Shown piece by piece: positions 29,401 through 37,937 of a stretch of DNA of 64,000 bases. The position numbers were made by a program, and so were the translations under genes. The stretch is from CAVWCQ01 sp963753545 (GTDB lineage: Bacteria; Chloroflexota; Anaerolineae; Aggregatilineales; Aggregatilineaceae). The stretch is from assembly GCA_963753545.1 (NCBI GenBank), contig CAVWCQ010000008.1:3844001-3908000 (forward strand), written 5' to 3'. Each line of letters opens with the position of its first letter. Positions within the stretch are counted from its first letter, which is position 1. Below the pieces are notes generated by a model, which was not told the origin of the DNA, made no database searches, and saw only the letters and a program-made list of their open reading frames with translations.

Positions 29401-30972
29401 CAGCGGCATCACGACTTCGTTTCGCTTGCGGAGCAGTTCGCCAAAGCCAGGGTACAGCAGCGGGCGATCATAAAAATCGGCCCGCAGAGTGATGATCACG
29501 CGCAAACGGCTGCGCGGATCGGTTACAGCTACTAGCAGACTGTTCAAAAAGTGGAGACGCTCAGCCTCATCGTCCACCTGAGTAAACACTTCTTCAAACT
29601 GGTCAATTGTTAGCACCAGTTCGCTGTCATCGCCAGGAAGCACTTTCGTGACCGCGTTCAAGAGGCCCCGATCATCCCGGCGCAGCGACTCACTGAGTCC
29701 CTCAGGCGCATCAACGGCCACACTGAGCAGGGCCGTTTCCAATTCGCGGAAGGGATCGCCGCCGGGAACCATTTCAGCCAGGAACCAGCGTTCAGAGCGG
29801 GGCAGTTCGCCACGCCGCAGGGCAGGGATCACACCTGCTTTGACCACGCTCGATTTACCACTGCCGCTGGGGCCAATTACCGCCAGGAAACGTGCCAAAG
29901 CCGATGGCTCTCCAACCCGCGTCAAAAGCTGCTGGATGAGCGCCTCGCGTCCAAAGAAGTCGGAGGCATCAGCTTCCTGGAAGGCATGCAGACCTTTGTA
30001 GGGGTTATCGACTGCCGCATCAACAATATTGATGGTTATTCCCGCCAACGACGTTAATGGTTTGGTAAAAATCAGGATTTCGTCGTCCACTTCGACAATG
30101 CCCGGTTTGATCGGGTGAGGCGAAGGCGCTTCCTGAGACAGCCTGATCGCTTTGCGGAAACTCGAAGCCATAACCAACACATCGGCATAGCGAGCATCGG
30201 GTTTTTTAGCCGTCGCGCGTTGGATTACCTCATCCAGGGCGCGGGGCAGGTCGGGGCACGAGTCCAGTAGAGATGGCATTGGCTCATGGACCTGCTTCAT
30301 CAGGATGTCAATCAATCCCTCCTCAGACGTGAATGGCGGTTTGCCCGCCAGGACTTCATACAACAGGATACCCAGGCTGTAGATATCCGTCTGTGGCGAA
30401 ACGGGCTTATCCTCGACCTGCTCCGGAGAGATATAAAACGGTGATCCGGTCAGGCTGCCTTCTTCCCCACCGAGATCGTAGCTGGAGTCGCGCAGATCTT
30501 TGGCGATGCCAAAGTCGGCCAGATAGGCATTGCCGTCTTCATCAAATAGAATGTTATCCGGTTTGATGTCACGGTGAATGATTCCGCGCCGGTGCGCTGC
30601 CGACAGGGCCGCCGCGATTTGATCGAGCATGAGCGCTACCCTGTCGAGTGGCAGGGAGCCGCCTTTGAGCTGGCTGCGCAAACTGCCGCCGCGCAGCCAG
30701 CGCATCACAAGGTAAGCGCCGTCCGGTTCGCGCCAATAGTCATACAGCGGAACGATATGAATGTGCTCCAGCCGTGCAACCAACTGAGCTTCAAACTCGA
30801 ACCGGCGGATAAAATCAGGATGGTTAGCAAACTCCGGTAAGATAATTTTGATGGCAACGTCGCGTTTGATGAGAGCTTGATAGGCTCGGTAGACCTGTCC
30901 AAAACCGCCCGCGCCAATAGCATCTCGCAGTTCATACCCTTTAATGGTCTCGCCGCTTAAATCTTTACCCAT
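26497..30972 (-). CDS. Ser/Thr protein kinase - STAND ATPase - transmembrane - WD40 protein
   Basis: 1,491 residues from ATG 30972 after GGGGGA. Order: Hanks-type kinase (about 12-272; GAGGFG loop 20-25, Lys42, HRDIKPDN with Asp135, DFG 153-155, SPEQ activation segment); a novel-STAND NTPase (about 325-700; NPYKGLHAF entry, FFGRE, P-loop GPSGSGKSS 367-375, Walker B LTIDQFEE with Asp457); a coiled linker; one membrane helix (about 788-810); and some fourteen WD40 blades (about 905-1480), each with S-P-D-G and LWD-type strands. All kinase catalytic residues are present. The arrangement places the kinase and ATPase in the cytoplasm and the double propeller outside or, if the helix is only an anchor, inside. 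Such proteins act as signal-integration hubs; targets unknown. A GAF-protein gene lies 129 bp upstream on the same strand. Confidence 0.92.
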   Translation of the reverse strand: MGKDLSGETIKGYELRDAIGAGGFGQVYRAYQALIKRDVAIKIILPEFANHPDFIRRFEFEAQLVARLEHIHIVPLYDYWREPDGAYLVMRWLRGGSLRSQLKGGSLPLDRVALMLDQIAAALSAAHRRGIIHRDIKPDNILFDEDGNAYLADFGIAKDLRDSSYDLGGEEGSLTGSPFYISPEQVEDKPVSPQTDIYSLGILLYEVLAGKPPFTSEEGLIDILMKQVHEPMPSLLDSCPDLPRALDEVIQRATAKKPDARYADVLVMASSFRKAIRLSQEAPSPHPIKPGIVEVDDEILIFTKPLTSLAGITINIVDAAVDNPYKGLHAFQEADASDFFGREALIQQLLTRVGEPSALARFLAVIGPSGSGKSSVVKAGVIPALRRGELPRSERWFLAEMVPGGDPFRELETALLSVAVDAPEGLSESLRRDDRGLLNAVTKVLPGDDSELVLTIDQFEEVFTQVDDEAERLHFLNSLLVAVTDPRSRLRVIITLRADFYDRPLLYPGFGELLRKRNEVVMPLSPDEMKRAIVGPAERAGLTVEPGLLAAIVTEISEQPGALPLLQYTLTEIFERRQDNRLTLEAYQASGGVLGALARRAEELYLAMEPDTQQAMRQIFLRLVTLSEGAEDTRRRALHHELTAVVENERTAEEVISTLGKYRLLTFDHDPVTRAPTVEVAHEALIREWERLQEWLNENREDILLQRRLSSAADEWNRVEHNPSFLTSGLRLSQFEGLLERGNIALTLGEQEYIRASVAARVAQEAAEAARVAREEALERRSRQRLKALATVFMAAAVVTSILAVIALLSFKTARNQRAAARSAQSVAERNADVSHSLALVASSQLELQNHNTDEAIDLAIQANQIPNPPMAALQMLAAAAQAPGTRRVLSGHEDIISSAVFTPDGQRALSGSWDQTLILWDLQTGAILQRFEGHTDRVRSVAISADGSQAISGGRDGAIILWDLTNGQEINRMQLDADHTAYTVAVSPNGQQVLVGANDGLLILWNVETGDQQSCFEGHMDTITSVAFSPDGQTAISGSYDESIIWWDLATCAIKQKIEGTHSGGVATVQFTPDGLNVVSGGGDQMVKLWSLETGEETQTFKGHGSWIESVDVSRDGQFVLSSSDDGSIRVWDINTGDEISRLIGHDGVVRQAVFNASGTQVLSASEDMTLRLWDLRNGAEIRRFSGHTDIPITVVLNADGTQVLTTSMDGTVRLWDYASGTELGQFAHDGAPMVAIFAPDGKTFISAAVNTVYEWDIQSQSIIHTMEGHSDEVEALTLSPDGKTIFSAGLDAVIIAWDRAEGTELYRLEGHENYIWAVTISPDGKTALSSSDDGDIILWVLETHQPVRHYAGHSGGVTNVAFSPDGLTAISSSRDTMMMLWDVATGSMLRQYTGHTGSVTTALFSPDGKTILSASEDGTLRTWDVATGTMIRRLENGSAVWDAVWGPDGKTAFSVSPDITVREWEAAPLTLDGLLTWTHANRYVAAPDQ

Positions 30973-31101
30973 CGTTTAAGTTCCCCCGTTTGGCAGAATC
31001 GGCAAAAGCTCGGCTGCCCGAGTTTTGCCTTCCACACGGTCAATTCAGGTTATTGGAGCTTATGATACTACGAAGCGCGTTTTTGCGTTGGATCAAACAA
31101 C

Positions 31102-31968
31102 CTATTCGCGGTTGCGCCGCTGGCGAACGATGCGGGCCGCTTCGGTCAGACGATCAAAATATTCACTGTCCGTGATTTCGCTGACCTGCTGCGCCAATTT
31201 CTGCTGGTCAATCTGAATCTGCAGATGGCGCAGTTCTTGTTGGGCTTCACGCAGATCGTTCCGAACACGGGTAAACAGGCGGGCGTTTTCGATGGCAATG
31301 GCGGCTTGTGTGCCAAAAGCAGTCAGAATCGGCACATTACGCTGGTTGAATACGCCCTGGTCAATCCGGTTGTCGGCGTAGAGCACCCCCACGACGTTGC
31401 CATGCATCACCAATGGAATGCACATAATTGAGCGCAGACCGTGCTGAACGACACTTTTCATCGCCTGGAATCGCGCGTCACCCTGGGCATTTGTGGCGAC
31501 GATCGGTTCCTTTCCGGCGATAGCTTCATTCACAATGCTGCTGCTGAAGACAACATCATCTTCAGACATCGTTTCCCGGTCCCAATTGCGCGCCGCCCGG
31601 ATCGTCAGTTCGCCCGTGTCATTGTTGCGCAGCATCAGGTAGGCGCGTTCTGCCCCGGTCAGATGGATGACTGTATCCATCACCTCTGCCAGTACCTCGT
31701 CCAGTTCGAGCGAGGACGTGATCAACGCCACTGTGCGCACGAGTTCCTGCAACTGATCAAGCTGCTCGACCACGCGGCGGCTTTGTTTTTGCACCATACC
31801 GATATCCTGGCGGACGTTTTGCATCATCCCATCCAGATCCACCGAAAGCTGGACGCCCACTTTTGCCAGCGCCTGAACAGTGCGCGTCAGAACGGACTCC
31901 AACTGCGAGACCTGCGCTGTCATGTGATTAAAACTTTCAGAAAAATCGGTGATGGCGGTGTCGGTCAT
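31102..31968 (-). CDS. GAF-domain protein with C-terminal coiled coil and SEYF tail
   Basis: 288 residues, soluble. A long N-terminal helical region (about 1-75, heptad-like) leads to a GAF domain (about 80-225; LDEVLAEVMDTVIHLTGAER, IMCIPLVMHGNVVGVLYADN, FGTQAAIAIENARLF). After a coiled coil the protein ends QVSEITDSEYF and a basic RQRR tail, the same ending as in the dCache sensor at 9615-11471. There is no catalytic domain. The gene lies upstream of the kinase-STAND-WD40 gene on the same strand and probably supplies a sensory input to it; that link is inferred from position. Confidence 0.8.
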   Translation of the reverse strand: MTDTAITDFSESFNHMTAQVSQLESVLTRTVQALAKVGVQLSVDLDGMMQNVRQDIGMVQKQSRRVVEQLDQLQELVRTVALITSSLELDEVLAEVMDTVIHLTGAERAYLMLRNNDTGELTIRAARNWDRETMSEDDVVFSSSIVNEAIAGKEPIVATNAQGDARFQAMKSVVQHGLRSIMCIPLVMHGNVVGVLYADNRIDQGVFNQRNVPILTAFGTQAAIAIENARLFTRVRNDLREAQQELRHLQIQIDQQKLAQQVSEITDSEYFDRLTEAARIVRQRRNRE

Positions 31969-32034
31969 CCATGTGCTCCAAAGTCGAACCAGAAGGTATA
32001 TCGGACTGGAATGATGATAGCTCGATGCTGGTTC

Positions 32035-32901
32035 TCAGACAACCCCGGTGGTTAGAATCGCATAACGTACGCAGAAGTAATCGGGCCGGTTGAGCAGATA
32101 GTCAGGTGAAGCGGGGTTGGAAAGCGACAGCCAGGCTTCCCAATCGTCTTCAGTCAACCCGGCCCCCAACGCATACGCTTTTAAATCCGGCGGATCGTTG
32201 TATTCGGCCTCAAATACATGGTGTTGGATATACTCCACAACATTGCGGCTGAGCGGGTACTGGTAAAGTACGACATGCGGCGAGACACGAATATCCGATA
32301 ACCCTGCTGCCAGGAACCATGCCAGGGCATTCTCGTGCCGGAAGGAGGGGTGAAAGTGTTCGCGCTTACGATAACGCACTTCTAACCCAGTGACCAAACA
32401 CTGCTCAATATGAGCGTGACCGGGGAGGAACATGGCTCCCAGCCAGTTGCCAAAAAATGCCGCTAACTTTCCTCCCGGCTTGACCACGCGCACCAGTTCG
32501 CGAATGACCGCTGCCGGATCTGGAAAGGCTCGGTCATCAGCGCCTGAACTCAGGGTGTCGGCGGTCCAGGCCCAGTCAAACGAGTGATCCGGAAACGGCA
32601 GCGGATCGCGTAGATCGACCTGGAGCAGTGAAACATGATTGCTCGTAGCTGTAGTCGCAATTTGCTGGCTGGCCCGAACGAGATGTCCTTTCGAAATATC
32701 CAGCCCAACAATGTACGCGCTTCCTAATGCCGCCTCGTTAAGCAGCGGCAGCACGCCGCCCGGCCCGCACCCGACATCCAGCCCCCACGATCCCGGCTGA
32801 GGAGCCAGCATGCCTACCGCCGAACGCAGTGCGGGTTCCATAAAACGGTTGTAGAGCAGTTCCCGCTCACCATAGTCGATACGTGCCAGATCATCCGCCA
32901 T
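32035..32901 (-). CDS. class I SAM-dependent methyltransferase
   Basis: 288 residues from ATG 32901, seven bases after GAGG. SAM motif I is LDVGCGPGG (41-49), motif II-like GLDISKGHL, then LLQVDLRDPLPFPDHSFD and ELVRVVKPGGKLAAFF, all as in UbiE/COQ5-type methyltransferases. The C-terminal 100 residues are a lid region with many Tyr and His. Substrate unknown. The gene is first in a possible minus-strand run with the GAF protein (66 bp gap) and diverges from sucA. Confidence 0.75.
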   Translation of the reverse strand: MADDLARIDYGERELLYNRFMEPALRSAVGMLAPQPGSWGLDVGCGPGGVLPLLNEAALGSAYIVGLDISKGHLVRASQQIATTATSNHVSLLQVDLRDPLPFPDHSFDWAWTADTLSSGADDRAFPDPAAVIRELVRVVKPGGKLAAFFGNWLGAMFLPGHAHIEQCLVTGLEVRYRKREHFHPSFRHENALAWFLAAGLSDIRVSPHVVLYQYPLSRNVVEYIQHHVFEAEYNDPPDLKAYALGAGLTEDDWEAWLSLSNPASPDYLLNRPDYFCVRYAILTTGVV

Positions 32902-32958
32902 CAGGCAACCTCATCTTTTTCACGGATTATAAGCAAAGGAACAGTTGCTGGCAGAGGA

Positions 32959-32990
32959 TTGGCAAAACCAAAACACATGATTGTTATAAT
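32959..32990 (+). promoter_or_regulatory. possible promoter of sucA
   Basis: A perfect TATAAT (32985-32990) sits 35 bp before the sucA start. TTGGCA (32959-32964) is the best -35 match but the 20-bp spacer is longer than usual, so only the -10 box is convincing. Confidence 0.4.
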
Positions 32991-33025
32991 CCATACAGAG
33001 ACGAATATTTCCGGGGAAGAGCGGT

Positions 33026-35816
33026 ATGGATTCTTGGCGCGACTTTCAGGGGCCTAATCAGGGATACATTCTAGAGTTATATGATCGCTACCAGAAAGAC
33101 CCTGCATCGGTAGACCCGAAAACCCGTGCTTATTTTAAACAGTGGACCCCTCCACAGGACGAGCAAACCGCCGCCCCTGCCGAACACCAGATCGAAGAGA
33201 TCGTCGGAGCGGTTAATTTTGCCCAGGCCATTCGTGAGTTTGGGCATTTGCAGGCCCGTCTCGATCCGTTGGGCAGCGAACCACGCGGCGATCCAGCGTT
33301 GTCCCTGGAAGCGCACGGCATTTCTGAGGATACACTCAGCCGCCTGCCCGCCAGTCTGATCGGCGGCCCCATCGCCCGCAGCACCTCGAACGCGTTGGAA
33401 GCCGTACGTACCCTTCAGAACGTCTATTCCGGCTCTATTGGCTACGACTATAGCCACATCGCCGCCCCCGAAAAGCGCGAGTGGCTGCGCAACGCGGCAG
33501 AGTTGCGACAGTTCCGCCCGAGCAGGGAAACGCTCGATCCGGTTGCCCTGTTGGACCGCCTGACCCAGGTAGAAGCGTTCGAGCAGTTTCTCCACCGCAC
33601 CTTTCCGGGCAAACACCGCTTCTCGATTGAAGGGCTGGATATGATGATCCCCATGCTGGACGAGATCATCTGCACGGCAGCGGGGAACGGGATCAACAAT
33701 GTGCTGCTGGGCATGGCCCACCGGGGGCGGCTGAACGTTCTCGCTCACATATTGCAGAAATCCTACGCGCAGGTCCTGGCCGAGTTTAAAGACCCGATTC
33801 AGAGCCTTCGTTTTCGCGATGATCTGGGCTGGACCGGTGATGTCAAATACCATAAAGGAGCCTATCGAGCCGTTATCGATGACGGAGCCGTGCAGCGTCC
33901 CGGTAACGCTTGCACCCAATCCGAGCCACCTCGAATTGATTAACCCGGTGATCGAGGGTATGGCCCGCGCCGCCGGAACATCCGTCGATCAGCCCGGTGC
34001 GCCGCGTTTTGATCCCCTGGTGACGCTCCCGCTCTTAGTTCACGGTGATGCTGCGTTTCCCGGTCAGGGTGTCGTGGCTGAAACAATCAATCTATCTCGG
34101 CTGAGCGGCTACTGGACCGGGGGAACCATCCATATCATTTCCAACAACCAGCTTGGCTATACAGCAACCTCAGAAGAGTCACGCAGCACGCTCTACGCCA
34201 GCGATCTTGCCAAGGGGTTCAAAGTTCCTGTGGTGCATGTCAACGCCGACGATCCCGAAGCCTGCATCGAGGTCGCGCGTATGGCCTTTGCCTTCCGCGA
34301 AGCGTTCGGGCAGGACTTCCTCATCGATCTGGTGGGCTACCGCCGTTATGGTCACAACGAAGGCGACGAGCCGAGTTTCACCCAGCCGCGCATGTACCAG
34401 GGCATTCGCAGCCTTCCCACCATTCGTGAGCAGTGGGCAAAGACGCTGGTCGAACGCGGTCTGATCAGCCAGGAACAGGCGGAAGGTTTGGTCCGCCAGC
34501 GCATGGACGAACTGCAAAAGGCTATGGAAACGCTCAACGCCGAACGGGACTACAGCGAACCCCAGCCCGAACTGGCTCCCCCTGGCACGGCACGCCGCGT
34601 CAAAACAGCCGTATCGATCAAGCGTCTTCAGACGCTCAACAAGGCGCTGCTCACCCTGCCAGAGGGCTTTACGCCGCATCCTAAGCTGGCCCGCGCCATG
34701 AGCCGCCGCCTGGAAAATCTGGCTGATCCAGACAGTCCTGCTGTTGATTGGGCTACTGCCGAGGAACTTGCCTTTGCCTCGATCCTCGAAGATGGCATCG
34801 CTATCCGACTGACGGGCGAAGACACGGAGCGCGGCACATTCAGCCAGCGTCATGCCGTCTTTCATGATGTTGAAACCGGGGAAACCTACACGCCGCAGCA
34901 GTGCATCCCCCAGGCCAAAGCCGCCTTTGAAGTGTACAACAGCCCTCTCAGCGAAATGGCCGCTCTGGGTTTTGAATACGGCTACAACATCCAGGAACCG
35001 GAGCGGCTGGTGTTGTGGGAAGCCCAGTATGGGGACTTTATCAATATGGCGCAGGCCATCGTGGACGAATTTCTGGTGTCAGCCCGCGCCAAGTGGGGGC
35101 AAACACCCTCTTTAGTCCTCCTGCTCCCACATGGGCACGAAGGGGCCGGGCCGGACCATTCTAGCGGACGCCTGGAACGTTTCTTACATATGGCGGGCGA
35201 AAAGAATATGCGGGTCGCCAACTGCACCACCGCCGCTCAATATTTCCACCTGCTGCGGCGGCAGGCGCTTCTGCTCAAAACTGATCCGCTGCCCCTGGTA
35301 ATCATGACGCCCAAGAGCCTGCTGCGCCATCCGATGGTGGCATCTTCCCTGCGCGATCTGGCAGAAGGCCGTTGGCTGCCCGTTATTGACGATGCGCGGG
35401 CGAAGGATCAGGCCGATCAAATTTGCCGCTTGTTCCTATGCAGCGGCAAAGTCTACATCGATCTGGTATCGAGCAAAGATCACGAACAACACCCTGAGAT
35501 TGCGATTGCCCGCATCGAACAGCTTTACCCATTCCCCGAAGATGACGTAGCAGCGGCGATCAAGGGGTATGCCAATCTCGAAGAAGTCGTCTGGGTGCAG
35601 GAAGAGCCGGAAAACATGGGGGGCTGGTCGTTTGTCCTCCCCATCCTGACGCGCCTGCTTGCTGGACGCATCCCGCTTCGTTATGTGGGCCGCGCGCCTA
35701 GTTCCAGCCCGGCAGAGGGATCGGCAGCGTGGCATGCTCAGAATCAGGAAACATTGATCCGGCAGGCTTTTGACCAGGGACCGGATCAAATAACGGATGA
35801 TTTTATTATCAGTTAA
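33026..35816 (+). CDS. sucA: 2-oxoglutarate dehydrogenase E1 component, with one frameshift
   Basis: Thiamine-diphosphate enzyme that decarboxylates 2-oxoglutarate in the TCA cycle and loads the succinyl group on E2. ATG 33026 follows GGAAGAG. The N-terminus is the usual WRDFQGPNQGYI-E-LYDRYQKDP segment; AHRGRLNVLAH, the TPP-Mg motif GDAAFPGQGVVAET and IISNNQLGYT are present, followed by YRRYGHNEGDEPSFTQP and the C-terminal transketolase half (EAQYGDFINMAQ, LLPHGHEGAGPDHSS). Near 33890-33897 the frame shifts by one extra base, in VIDDGAV-PVTLAPNPSHLE, with no residues lost. The corrected product has about 929 residues, normal for E1o without a fused E2 domain. sucB follows after 36 bp. Confidence 0.93.
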
Positions 35817-35852
35817 GGCGTCGCGCTGTACGTTAAATAAGGAAAACGAACT

Positions 35853-37109
35853 ATGCCAACAGATATTATCGTCCCCAATCTGGGCGAGTCGATTGTCGAA
35901 GCGACGGTTGCCGAGTGGCTGAAGAAGGAAGGCGATCCCGTTAAGATCGGGGAAGCGATTGTCACCCTGGAAACCGAAAAGGTGGACCTGGAAGTTGGCG
36001 CGCAGGCAGACGGCATCCTGGGACGCATCGTCCGCCAATCGGGTGAAGATGTGCACGTGGGTGATGTGCTGGGCGTTATAGAGGAAGCTGCCGCCCAAAC
36101 TGCCGCTGCGCCAGTTGTCCCGGAATCTGACCGTGCGGCGGCGCGTGTCGAAGAAAAGGCCCAGGCACCCAAAGAAGCGGACAAACCGCCCGTCAAAGAG
36201 GATGTGCCCGAAAAAGCGTCGCCTGTCGCCCGCCGCGTCGCTCAGGAACGCGGCATTGATCTCGGTCAGGTTCCTCCCAGCGGGCCGCGTGGGCCGCGTG
36301 ACTAAAGACGATGTGGAACAGTATGTCGCCCAGCGGGACAACGGGCAGCAGACCGCGCCACCGCAGGCCCAACCCGCCGCGCAACCTATGCAGCAGCCAG
36401 CCAGCCGGGACCCGCGTGAAGAGCGCGTCCGTATGTCGCGGCGGCGGCGTACCATTGCCGAACGATTAGTCGAGGCGCAGCATACTGCTGCCATGCTGAC
36501 CACCTTTAACGAGATCGATATGAGCGCCGTGATGAAGATGCGGCAGGAACGCAAGGAATCGTTTAAAGAGCGCCACGAAATCGGGCTGGGTATCACTTCA
36601 TTTTTCGTCAAAGCGGCTGTGGGTGCGCTGAAGGTCTTCCCGCAGATCAACGCCGAAATCGACGGCAGCGATATCATCCTCAAACATTATTATGATATCG
36701 GCGTGGCGATTGGCGCGCCGGAAGGCTTGGTCGTGCCTGTCCTGCGCGACGCGGATCGAATGTCTTTTGCCGATATCGAAAAAGCGATCAAGGAATTCGC
36801 CGAGCGCGCTGAAAACAACACCTTAACCCTGGAAGATTTACGCGGCGGAACATTTACCATCACCAATGGCGGCGTTTTTGGATCAATGATGAGCACGCCG
36901 ATCCTGAATCCGCCCCAGGTCGGCATCTGGGCTTGCACAAAATCGAACAGCGCCCGGTAGCCCTTAACGGTGAAGTGGTGATCCGCCCGATGATGTACGT
37001 CGCTCTCAGCTACGATCACCGTATCGTAGATGGTCGAGAAGCGGTACAGTTCCTGGTGCAAATCAAGACACTGCTCGAAGATCTGGACGCGCTGCTGTTG
37101 GAAGGTTAG
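35853..37109 (+). CDS. sucB: dihydrolipoamide succinyltransferase E2 component, with two frameshifts
   Basis: E2 of the 2-oxoglutarate dehydrogenase complex; its lipoyl arm carries the succinyl group to CoA. AAGGAAA precedes ATG 35853. Lipoyl domain residues 1-75 with Lys43 in ETEKVDLEV, an Ala/Pro/Lys-rich linker, a peripheral-subunit-binding domain (SPVARRVAQERGIDL), and the catalytic domain with RRRTIAERLVEAQ, GTFTITNGGVFGS and DHRIVDGREAV containing the active His and Asp. The frame shifts near 36290 (PPSGPRG then RVTKDDVEQYV, extra base) and near 36928 (PPQVGI then LGLHKIEQRP, missing base). It ends at 37109 with TAG; about 418 residues when corrected. No E3 gene is in the window. Confidence 0.92.
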
Positions 37110-37120
37110 GTGTTCGCCCG

Positions 37121-37870
37121 ATGAGGTTGTTATCGCTCAATCTGCGGCACGACGTAGATCGCTGGTCGGAGCGCTCCAGGCTGATCATTAAAGAGTTGAT
37201 CGAAGAGCAGCCAGACATCATCGCTTTTCAGGAGGTGGCGCTGCCCATCAAACAGGCACACTGGATCGCCGATCAACTCAATGCGGCTGTGCCGCACGCG
37301 CCTTATCATATTCGCGTAGCGAAAAAAAGCGGCTGGCGGGCGAAGGAAGGGATCGGCGTTCTCAGCCGCCTTCCCATCAAGGAGCACCACCGGATCGCTC
37401 TTCCCGAAGGTCGCCGCATCGCTCAGCATATCCGAGTCGTCCTGGACGGGAAGCCCATAGACCTGATCAATACTCATCTGCATCATCTTCCCGATGGTGA
37501 GGAAACAACCCGCCTGAAGCAAATCAAAGTGCTGCTCCAATGGATGTTTGGCAAGCACAAGAACCGCTGCTGGATTCTCGTCGGTGATTTTAATGCCTCG
37601 CCGGACAGCCAGACGATTGCCGAAGTCCGAAAACGTCTGGCTTCCGCTTATTCTGAATTGCACGGGACTGAACCCGAATTTACATCCCTTACCCCGTTGA
37701 TCAAGGGCCTGGATTACACGTCCAAAACCCTCGACTACATTTTTTATGATTCATCTGCCTTTCGGATGAACGACGTGCGGCTGGTATTCACCGAACCGCA
37801 CCCGGAAGATCAGCGCTTATATCCCTCGGATCATTATGGACTGCTGGCAGATTTCGATATCCTGTCTTGA
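37121..37870 (+). CDS. endonuclease/exonuclease/phosphatase (EEP) family hydrolase
   Basis: 249 residues, 11 bp after sucB. The EEP fold (PF03372) shows SLNLRHDVDRW with the first Asn, AFQEV with metal ligand Glu38, NTHLHH, GDFNASPDS and the final SDHYGL with the catalytic Asp-His. There is no signal peptide. Family members hydrolyse phosphodiester or phosphomonoester bonds in nucleic acids, phospholipids or inositol phosphates; the substrate cannot be read from sequence. The tight spacing to sucB suggests co-transcription, without an evident metabolic link. Confidence 0.85.
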   Translation: MRLLSLNLRHDVDRWSERSRLIIKELIEEQPDIIAFQEVALPIKQAHWIADQLNAAVPHAPYHIRVAKKSGWRAKEGIGVLSRLPIKEHHRIALPEGRRIAQHIRVVLDGKPIDLINTHLHHLPDGEETTRLKQIKVLLQWMFGKHKNRCWILVGDFNASPDSQTIAEVRKRLASAYSELHGTEPEFTSLTPLIKGLDYTSKTLDYIFYDSSAFRMNDVRLVFTEPHPEDQRLYPSDHYGLLADFDILS

Positions 37871-37937
37871 TATGGCGGCCCGCATTTCCACTATAATTGA
37901 AACAATCTGGACGAGATTAATACACTGGAGTGAATTG

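Noticed and set aside
28855..29535. 226-codon open frame on the plus strand within the kinase gene
   Set aside because: Antisense to the STAND ATPase region whose Walker motifs are intact; no family features.
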